Source of the DNA: Hyalella azteca
Taxonomy: Eukaryota; Arthropoda; Malacostraca; Amphipoda; Hyalellidae
Direction of reading: 5' to 3'
Assembly (NCBI RefSeq): GCF_000764305.2
Contig: NW_025933058.1
Span: forward strand, 324,121-388,120
Length of the DNA stretch: 64,000 nt
In this document: positions 1 to 10,100 of the stretch, piece after piece
Position numbering within the stretch: position 1 is the stretch's first letter
Layout: each line of letters begins with the position of its first letter
The notes under the pieces: model-generated
Told to the model about the DNA's origin: nothing
Seen by the model: only the letters and a program-made list of their open reading frames with translations
Database searches by the model: none
Made by a program: the position numbers and the translations under genes

Positions 1-140
1 GTCAAAGACGTAGCTGCAGTCAAAGACGTAGCTGCAGTCAAAGACGTAGCTGCGGTCAAAGACGTAGCTGCGGTCAAAGACGTAGCTGCAGTCAAAGACG
101 TAGCTGCAGTCAAAGACGTAGCTGCAGGCAAAGACGTAGT
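1..140. repeat. 18-bp minisatellite, open in one frame
   Basis: Seven near-identical 18-bp units (gtcaaagacgtagctgca, with A/G changes at the last base) start at the window edge, followed by one diverged unit. On the plus strand the unit reads V-K-D-V-A-A without a stop until TGA at 157-159, so this could be the tail of a repetitive protein that starts outside the window. No splice site or recognisable flanking domain supports that, and a non-coding minisatellite is equally possible. Confidence 0.85.
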
Positions 141-159
141 AGCTGTTGTTGGTGCGTGA

Positions 160-2160
160 TGCACGCCATAAATCACGCTTAGTGATGAGTAATGCGATGT
201 ACTTCCATCCATGTGGTGCTGTGGACGAACACGCACCATACTTACGATGCGATGTAAGATGCACTTGCATCATAACCATGCTTATGATGCACTTACGATG
301 CGATGTATGATGCAATTACATCATAATGGTGCTATGGGCGAAACCGTAATCCTAATGACTGCTTCATTATCAGAAAGCGAAATGTTACCTTAAATAGAGG
401 AAATGATACAGGTACATTAAACTATATTGAAATATTGAAGACGTAATGTGATTGATGTAAATTATATATACCATTTAAGATTTAAGAGACCTATTAGGAT
501 ATTCTAGTGTAGATGGTGGTTCGTGTGAGAACAAGTTCACTTTAGTATTAGTAATAGTTTAATTACATAAAAATCAAAAAGATTTATAGAAACATGGTGT
601 TAAATTTCTGTTAGTTATCTTACAAATAAACTGCAGAGGAGGATAAAAAATGCACGAAAGTATGATGAGTAGCATTGAAATTAAGTGCGATTGGTGAGAT
701 GGAAGTGTGGGAGTTTAAATTATATTTTATGATCCTTAGTGGATAATAAAAATAACTTGCTGTGCCTCGCAACATTCAGGTTCTGAATAGTAAAACTCTT
801 TTAATTTTTTAACATCATACGTATACATTAAAAGTGGGAAAATTTTACGCCTAAATTTGATGAAGTTCGGAAAATATTATACATTGAGAATCAGAACGTT
901 TTATTAAGATCTGCGTTCTTGATAATAGTAATCGAATTAAAGTGATTTGCACATGACTTTTAGCTGCAGAAATGCCCGCAATAATTTGACGATTACAGTA
1001 TTTCTTTAAATCGTCGGAATGTTAGAAAATATTAAAAAATTCGTGAAATTTCTCACGTACCATAATATTTAATATTTATTAGAGAGTTTTGAAATAGTAT
1101 TTTTCATATTCCCATTCAATGCGTGTTTCACTAGTTTTAATCAGATACAACCTCTTGATTATGTTATGGTTAACAAAGCATGAGGTAAGCACAATATTAT
1201 GGAATACGTATACAAGAAGAATCTTGTTGAATTTTTAAATGAGTAACGAGTGCCAGCAAGCAACATCAGCACCAGCTCTTAAAACCAGCCCTCGTAATTT
1301 ATAAGGAATACTTTGTATCCACGAAAGCTTGCGTGCGCTAAACTCTTAGCTCGACATTTTACTTGATCTCAGGACGGACCAGTGAACTCTCCATGCGACC
1401 GCAATGCGGATGATGCATTGATTAAGCCCTTTTATTCATGCATTAAGTAATTTTTTCATTTAATTAATTGATGTTATCGGTAGGCTATTTATCTAGATGG
1501 TATTTTCTATCGCGAATCCTATTTTTTAAAAAGAATCCAACATGAAAATAAGTGAATGGCTTACACTGAACGGACACTTTGACAGGCCAAACGAAGTCGG
1601 AGTGACCCAATCAAAAACAAAAAGTGTTCCAGTATTTCAGCAAAGTCCCACTCATTTCCCTGAGTATAAACCTTGTTAGACTCGCCACCTCGACATGTAA
1701 CCGTAAAAAAACTCAAAAATTATCTTGTAAAAGACTTTTTTAAATTGTAATCTGAACCTCTCCTTCATTCACATAGTCATTGCTGGCAAATCTAAGCCAG
1801 TTTAATAACCTCTGTTAGTATTTTTATTTTTTTTCTTACTGAATTCTGCCGCTGAATTTTCCAACTTTTGGGCAATAGAAGAAAATAATTTCTCAAAAAT
1901 GGATCAGCGTTTGAATTCAGGTCTGTTTAGATAGCGACACGCTTTTTAGCGTTTTTTTTTTAAAGGCGCTATATTTTCTAAAAAAGGCGCTATTGTTTGC
2001 GCTAGTGTGGGTCATTATGACCCAGTTTAGCCCAGGAAAAGAGTTATGAGTGCTGCATACACAAAATGAATAGATCATTTTGTCTAAATAGTGACACACT
2101 TCTTGCAATAAGCACCGAAATGTCCGTTTGCCGGGCAAAACTAGGGCGTAACAGCCCACA
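160..2160. other. AT-rich stretch without a supported gene
   Basis: Positions 180-350 hold short degenerate repeats built on 'gatgcgatgta' and 'gatgcac/aattacatcat'. The rest is AT-rich with frequent stops in all frames. Around 1935-2000 there are fragments of the 'ggcgctatt' end of the dispersed element that follows. No exon, RNA gene or promoter was recognised. Confidence 0.6.
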
Positions 2161-2166
2161 TAAGTC

Positions 2167-2332
2167 AAAAAATATAACTCAGTACTCACTGCAGTGAGTG
2201 ACAGAGAGCGCATTTTCTCGTCGACGAAAACGTGGTCAGGGACAGACGGACGGACAGACGGACAGACAGACGGATATGGACATGACAAGCACAATAGCGC
2301 CTTTTTCCATAAATGAGAAAATGCGCTAAAAA
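2167..2332 (+). mobile_element. Dispersed ~170-bp element, copy A
   Basis: Order of parts: 'aactcagtactcactgcagtgagtg' palindrome region, 'gagcgcattttctcg', a (GGAC/AGAC)n microsatellite, 'gcacaatagcgcc', and 'gagaaaatgcgct', which inversely matches the earlier 'agcgcattttctc'. At least three further copies exist in this window in both orientations, so it is interspersed. It has no coding capacity and resembles a non-autonomous MITE-like or SINE-like element with a built-in microsatellite. The family was not identified. Confidence 0.7.
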
Positions 2333-2478
2333 TATAGCTCAGTACTCAATGCAGTGAGTGATAAAGAGCGCATTTTCTCGTCCGTTGACGTGAAGTCACG
2401 GACGGACGTCACGGACGGACATGACGAGCACAATAGCGCCTTTTTTTCCTTAAATGATAAAATGCATTAAAAAGCATC
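2328..2478 (+). mobile_element. Dispersed ~170-bp element, copy B (tandem to copy A)
   Basis: Second, shorter and more diverged copy directly joined to copy A, sharing its 'aaaaatatagctcagtactca' edge. The GGAC microsatellite is reduced and interrupted. It ends in 'aaatgataaaatgcattaaaa', a decayed form of the terminal inverted motif. The head-to-tail arrangement suggests unequal exchange or nested insertion. Confidence 0.65.
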
Positions 2479-4138
2479 GATATTTGCACAAAGTCTGTCA
2501 ATTTTTTTGAGAGTACGTCCGCTCTTAGCTCGTGCTGGTGGGTACGAAAGTTTTTTGCTGTTTGGATAATTTGATACTGTCACTTTTCTGAGTGTAAATA
2601 GACCTCTCGACGCAGTTCTCTTTGCATTAAAATTTCAGGGAAGATTCACGAAAGATTAAAAATTAAATTATTCGACTGAGTTTTCCTTTACTAAAGCAAA
2701 TTAACAGGCCTGTCTTGTAGGAACTATTGTTGAAATCATTCAGTATAGCTTGACGGCTTATAATCACTTAATTGGCCTAGCCTCTATAGCTCGTCTTGCA
2801 TGAAGCTCTAGCAACAAAGCGCTCACATGCTTGTTAGGCTATTGACCTGCCAGTTAGTCTATTTTGAGGCTACTCGCGTGTTCAACTAAGCATAGATATT
2901 TGATCAATTAATCGTAGAATGTTCAAATAATACTGAATCTCAAAGACATTAGGCCCAATTCATTGTTCAACTGACAGTAGGCTTATTCACTCTAGTGCTT
3001 ATATCTATTCCATTAAGAATTGATATTTGTTCAGTCGTTCACTTACATGTCTATTTTTGAGGGGAGATGCTAGCGCGACACGAAGCGATTGTTAGAGTGG
3101 AAGGCATGCTCGGCTCAAACAAAATCACAAAATTCAGCGTATTATTGGATGGTATTGATTGATTGATAATATAATTTACCGATAAGATATTCCTACTGTT
3201 TGTATCCTTCTGGATACCGTCATGAAGCATCAGTCCGTATCCAGGATACCTTATCCCCACGCACAGGTAAACGGAATATTGAAGGGTGGTCGCTTAAATT
3301 ATCACGCAGGGCCAAATTTCCCGGCGCATGTATAAGCTATGCAGGAGCATATGTTCAGTCTTAAAATGCCTAGCAAATTACGGATCAGGCAATAAGTCCA
3401 GCAGCTATCTCAATCAATCGTCAGTTATGGAAAGATCGGGTTCCAAAGGCCGGATCCCTTGTGAATCAAGGCACGAAAAGTTCAAGAATCGGCAACAGGC
3501 CATGGGCCTATTTCTTCAGTGCCGAAACTTCCATTCTATTCTATTCTATAACGTCATGCCTCGAGCGCAATTGTAAGACCTCATAAACATATACCACAAT
3601 GTCAACATATACCATGTTTACAGTATGTACTACATCCTTGAAATATTCCACATCGTCAATATATACTCTTTTTCACTCTGTACTTCATCGTTAACACATT
3701 TTACATCGTCTTCATATACCACATCGCCAACATATACCATTTCGTTATCCTATACTAGGCAAAACTTGGCTCGGTGCGGCAGAGGAAATTGTTGGTTGCT
3801 ATTTAGTAACGTTGGTTGCTATTTATGTTAAATGAATACTTTAATATATATAATAAAAAGAAAGAAAGAATAAAACAATTGGATACGTGATTGTCTGACC
3901 GGAAAATTGACAATGGCGAATCCGAACTCTATTCGGAATATGGGTAATACATTTAACCATATGAATTACCATGTGTATATCTTATGAGTATTGGTCTTAA
4001 CCTCTCAAAGGCTTTCGAAAAATGTGTTTTTCTATTGGTCGTATCACATTAATCGTCCTATTTTAATAATTTTTTGTCTCCAATTTGTAACATTTACATT
4101 AATTAAGAAAAATTCACATCAACTTCTTTTTACCTCAG
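2479..4138. other. AT-rich region upstream of the first supported ankyrin-gene exon
   Basis: No coding region can be supported. Positions 3585-3760 contain degenerate repeats of 'catataccacatcgtcaa'. A weak candidate upstream exon is an ATG at 3427 that runs to a possible donor (TT|gtgaat) about 34 nt later and would leave phase 1, as the acceptor at 4139 requires. It lacks independent support. Confidence 0.5.
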
Positions 4139-7100
4139 GGTTTCTGCAAAAGACTGCACATCACCGGGATCGGTCAACTATTGACGAACACATTAGCTGC
4201 CCAGCGAACTCAAATGCGCCAGCAGAGAACCAGAGTTCAGTTTCTGAAACCAAACGCCGACTACTTGCTATACACAAGTCCAGAACGCAGCCAATCCCGA
4301 TAAACGGCCTGGACCTTCATGTCCATGAACAAAACCCCTCTGATCAAGTGTTCTCGAACAATTGGGAAGGATCTCATGCGAGGGGTGGAGGATCCCAAGC
4401 GAGGGATGGTTCTTCTAAAGAATCTGAACCTTTAACAGTGTTTGCCAGACACCGGAAGCCTCTGGATAGACAATCCAGGAAAGACAAAGAGACAATCGAT
4501 ATTGGTCTCGGATCTCTTGAACTGACTCCAGAATCCCCAGTTTCGTCGATATCCTCCTCAAAGAGGAAGGTTTTCAACTTCCTAGACAAGCGCCAAAACT
4601 CGTTCTCGAGCTACTTAACCCAGAGCAGAAGATTATCCGCATGCAGTGGTCCTGATCCAAATGAAACGTTATCAATTTTATCTCAACCTGCTGGTATTTT
4701 GGTCAATGATAAAAAAGAAAGAAACAATCGAGTACAGAACTCTGGATCGCTTCAAGAAATCGTGACTGATCCTGAACAATCTTGTAATCGTCGTCGTAGA
4801 AAAGATGTCATTCGAAGGTCAGTACACTTTCCAGAAAATGAAGTTCAATATTTAGAGAACTCTTGCGATGAAGTGGTAGTTTTTTCTTCTCTACACCCTT
4901 CAAAGAATTGCACGGATATTACAACGCCTTCTCCCATACTCACAAACCCGCACTTAAAAAAATACGAGCTTCATTCAGAATATAATGGATCAAATATTCA
5001 AACATTTAGAGGCATTTCAAAATCTGCTACGACATCATTCGAAGGAGTAACATTCACTAAAACCGAAAAAGAAAATTCAATAATTCCAGAACACGTCACT
5101 CGCTCGAAATACAAAGTTCCTCAAAATGATATCCAGAAGCTGAATTTTGGAAGCCTGGATTCTGATAGCCATGTCAGTGGCATCAGAGTTGGAGGAGTTC
5201 GCGAATTTCATGCGAAGGAAGAGCCAGCTGATTTTTTCTTCTCTGGAGACTTGAGCGGCAAGTCTTCGGTGACTTCGTCTCAATATCCTCGTCTTCCATC
5301 GAAAGACTCGGAGCCCAAGTCATCATCAAAGCGAAGCTCCGTCCACTCTTATGAACTTGGAGCCAGCCAAAGAGGCATATTTAGTCAATCCTCATTGGAT
5401 AACAACTACGGGTTTTCAGGGGACAAAGATCAATCATCAACGATATCTCGTCGAAATCTGACGCACAAAAACAGCGTGGCCAGAAAGATTTCAAACGAGC
5501 AAGAAAATGTTTCCAACCCTCCTGTGAACATCAAAAGGAAAACAGGCTTTGCACCAGTTACTCTTATTCAACATAACCACGAAGAAAACTTTACCAACCA
5601 TAGCCAGGAATCCTCAAAGACAGCCAAAGAGTCTTTCTTTGAAAAGCCTCTAGTTGAACCAAGGAAGAATCTGTTTAAGAGCTCCTCGACATCAACATTT
5701 AGGTTCTTCCCCCAGAGCATAACTCTGAAATCTAACCCGAACAAACCATCTCGTAAGGGAAGTCGCGACAAAGTTCCCGCTTCCTCGCATCGTTCCGCCT
5801 TCTTCTCGAGCCTGACAACCCCTCTTTCTCCCGACCTCGCCGACTGCCTCTACGCTAAGATGAAGGGCAGCCATGAGGGCATCTTGGTCACCGCCTGCAG
5901 ACTCGTGGAGGAGGAACAGGTCCTCAGGTTGATCAAGGAACTCAACCTGTCCGGACAGCTCGATTCATCGATCATCAATGAGTGCGACAAGACTGGTAGG
6001 GTGAGTGGAATAATGTTAAATCAGTAGTCGGATATCGTGTAAGTATATGTACGTGTGATGCGTATACAAGAGGTAGTTAAATAAATATTGAATAAATAGA
6101 TAACTGCTTAAAAATTTAGATTAATGTTCATGACTCGAATTCGAAATTGTACTCGAAGATGATATTCGAAAGTCGGTTATCTATGAAAATTTCTCAGATT
6201 AAATTGTAGGTTTACTGTAATCTCTCGCTATTTCACGTGTCAGGCTGTCTACCGTAACTCCCATACTTGTGTTAGCACTTACTGCGTCACTTCCGTGACG
6301 TCACTATAGCATGCTTATATAAGCTCCCCGAGCAGACCTTCAGTCAGTCTTAGGCAGCCCCAGGCGAGACGTAGTAAGCCATCATCATGTAGTCCGCAGG
6401 AACACCTGCTTACAAGTGCACCAGTTGATGTGTACACCTGATAAGTGTTGCACCTGATAACTGGTGCACATGCTTACAAGTGCATTAGTTGATGGGTACA
6501 CCTGCTTACAAGTGCACCAGTTGATGTGTACACCTGATAACTGGTGCACCTAATAACTAGTACAACTGATAACTAGTGCACATGATAACTAGTGCACCCG
6601 ATAACCGGCGCAGCTGCTTGCAAGTGCACCAGTTGATGTGCACCTGATAACTGAACACATGTCCCCAGACTGCGCTGAGTCACGCGAGCGTGAACGGCTA
6701 CAGCCGCGTCGTGGCGGCCCTCGCTGCCCTGCCCGGCGCGGACCTCAACCTGGGGGACCACGAGGGCAACTCCCCTCTGCACCTGGCGGCCCAAGCGGGT
6801 GAGTGGGTGCCGGGGGAGTGAGGGCAACTCCCCTCTGCACCTGGCGGCTCAGGCGGACAGGCGGGTGAGTGGGTGCCGGGGGAGTGAGGGCAACTCCCCT
6901 CTGCACCTGGCGACCCAGGCGGGTGAGTGGGTGACGAGGGGAGTGAGGGTAACTCCCCTCTGCACCTGGCGGCCTAGGCGGGTGAGTGGGTGACGAGGGA
7001 AGTGAGGGGAAGTCTAGGTGAGAGGCTGGAGACCCAGGCGAGTGAGTGGCAGGCGATGAGCGGCTGCCAAGGGTAGGGGCGAGTGGCTGTGAGTGGCTGT

Positions 7101-10100
7101 TGATTTACACAACAATCGTCATTGTTAGGGACATCACGAACAACATCAAGTCTTCTTAACAATCGTTAATACTGCCACAAAAATTAAATGTTAATTTATG
7201 AATTTTTTTAATATTAATGCCACAATTGAAGAAAACCAATTATTCTCATTATTGTTGCTGTAGGACAAGACCGTGACCCACTAAACTATATATTCAATAT
7301 ATAGTATATGTTTATATATTATATATTATATATTATATATATAAATATTCCATATTACATATATTCAATATATAATAAGAACCTCCTGACGCAGGCCATG
7401 TGGACGTGGTGGCGCACCTGGTCAACAGGTGCGAGGGCCACGTGGAGCTCGACGCGCGTGACCACGCAGGCTTCACGCCCCTCATGAAGGCGGCGCTGCA
7501 GGGGCGTACAAAGGTCGTAAAGACGCTCCTCTTCGCCGGTACGTCACGATTCAGAATAATTCCGTCTTTTTTTAGCGCATTTTCTCTTTTATGGAAAAAA
7601 AGGCACTATTGTGCTCGCCATGTCCGTCCGTCCGTCCGTCTGTCTGTCTGTCCGTCCGTGACTTCACGGTTTCGTCGACGAGAAAATGCGCTCTCTGTCA
7701 CTCACTGCAGTGAATACCGAGTTATATATATTTTTTTGTTGTAAGTGACCAGTAATTTTTTTTGTCACTCAATATAGTCTGGTTAATTAACACCATCATC
7801 ATATAGCCGTGTTATTGGCCGCTATTAATTTATTACTTAAAAAACGTATCCTTGGTAGTATAACAAGCACCTTAATTGTTTATCTATGTGAGAATCATGT
7901 ATTAATATTGCAGTTAAATAACGTAGCCTTGTTAATTCTAATTACCTTCATCCCGTATTCATGCTTTAACCAGCAAGTAATTTGTTTTCTATTTCATGAC
8001 GCTACAGTTTCCGGTGAGGCCATTTACGACCATAAGGCATCACTAACTAACATTGTGTCATGATCAAGTTAAGCAATAATGTTCAAGTTGCTCCTCAACC
8101 ACTTGTGGGTTTTGGTTTACAATTTAACATTTTAGGCTAAACATTCATGGAACTTTACCCTCATTGTAAGGTACTGCTGGAATTCAGCGGCAATCCTCAA
8201 ATTTGGGATACAATCCGATTAGTAGATATTGTGAATACGCACTCTAATACCTTGAATATATTTAAGACTTTAAGCTCCAAACACACAGTCAGACTTTCGG
8301 GAGACTGTAATAAACTATCAGGTTAGCCCGGTGTTTCTCGGGATCAATAATGCCGGCAATTTTCTATAATCTCCGTTATCCCGAACGCATACTAAAATTA
8401 TGATATGGTAAATAAAGAAAGAACCCGTCAAACCGACGTTTTACATTGAACTCACATTAGAATCTATTTTTTTAGAAACATTTTGTGCTTTTTGAATTTT
8501 AAAACTGCATTTTAAAATATGAGCCAATCCTCTCCTCCCCTAGGCAATCCTTACTTTCCCACTAAGAATAAATTTTCAGGTTCAGGTTATGTCCCCACGT
8601 GAATTATTTAAGCGATTTTGTTCAATTATTCAAGCGAGCAATATTATTTGATTTATTTCAAAGCAATTTTTAGATCTCAAAATCTGAATCATTCAACTAT
8701 AAATTACTTATTTGCCGGCTTCATGTACTAATTTTACTGTAGTCATTATATTAATTCCATTAAATCTGGAGCAGTCATCAACACCACCGATCAAACTTAG
8801 CCATTTATGAACACATAATTAAACTTCCAAATTCCATCAAAATAGTATTTAAACTTCCAAATTCCATCAAAATAGTCTAAGTAAACCAGAAATTTATTAA
8901 AATTTAATAAATCGAGTGACATTAATATTAGCACGCGTAAACAAAGAACGGTTTGCTCAGGAGCGTCCCCACACCTACGGGACTACGGCCGCGGGTGCCA
9001 TTTATGAACACATAATTAAACTTCCCAAATTCCATCAAAATAGTATAAGTACACCAGAAATTTACTACAATTTAATAAATCAAATGACAATAATATTAGC
9101 ACGAGTAAACAAAGAACGCTTCCCTCAGGAGCGTCCCCGCACCTACGGGACTACGGGCGCGGGTGCCATTTAGAAACACATAATTAAACTTCTTACAAAT
9201 TCCATCAAAATAGTCTAAGTAAACCAGAAATTTACTACAATTTAATAAATCGAATGACGAGTCTAAGTAAACTACGAGTCTAAGTAAACCAGAAATTTAT
9301 TAAAATTTAATAAATCAAATGACATTAATATTAGCACGCGTAAACAAAGAACGCTTCCCTCAGGAGCGTCCCCGCACCTACGGGACTACGGGCGCGGGTT
9401 GACTGCCGTCGAGTGGGCCCGGTTCACGGGCCGGCATCTCTGCTGTGACCTTATCGAGAGCGTCGAGCGCTCATGCTCGGCACATGTCAGAGAGCGCTGG
9501 GCCAGCGATCCTGATCTGCAGAGATCATCTCCGCCTGCATCGGTCTCTGCTGAGCACAGAGAGTCGTGGATCAGGCATAAGGCACGAGTCGATCGGTTAT
9601 CTTTTTATATTACAATTATAGATCATAATGTGATCTTGAAGATCAGCGGCTGCAAATCACAGAGAGAGAATCCTGGATCAGGCATAAGGCATGAGTCGAT
9701 CGTTTATCTTTTTATATTAGAAGTATAAATTATAGATCTTGATCGACTGGGATATTATAGATCAGCGGCTGCAGTTCACGGTGAGTCATGGATCAGGCAC
9801 AAGGCATAAGTCGATCGTTTATCTTTCTATATTACAAGTATAGATCATAGATCGTGATAAGAAGTATAGATTATAGATCTTGATCGACTGTGATCTTTTA
9901 GATCAGCGGCTGACGATCACGGAGAGTCTTGGATCAGGCAAATGGCATGAGTCAACGTTCAAGTTTTCATAAGAAGTATAGATAAGTGATCCTAATTATT
10001 AGTGATCATATGTATCATTAATCTGCACATCCAAGTTTTGTGTAAGGAATAAAATATCGTTTGATTATTTTTTGCTTGTAATAAGCTCCATAAAACATAT

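Noticed and set aside
3427..3461. Short ATG exon candidate upstream of the ankyrin gene
   Set aside because: Phase fits, but the donor is poor and nothing else supports it.
3991..4138. First 49 codons of the 678-codon ORF as the real N-terminus of the ankyrin protein
   Set aside because: AT-rich, atypical composition, and followed by a strong acceptor (ttttacctcag) that fits phase 1; more likely intron.
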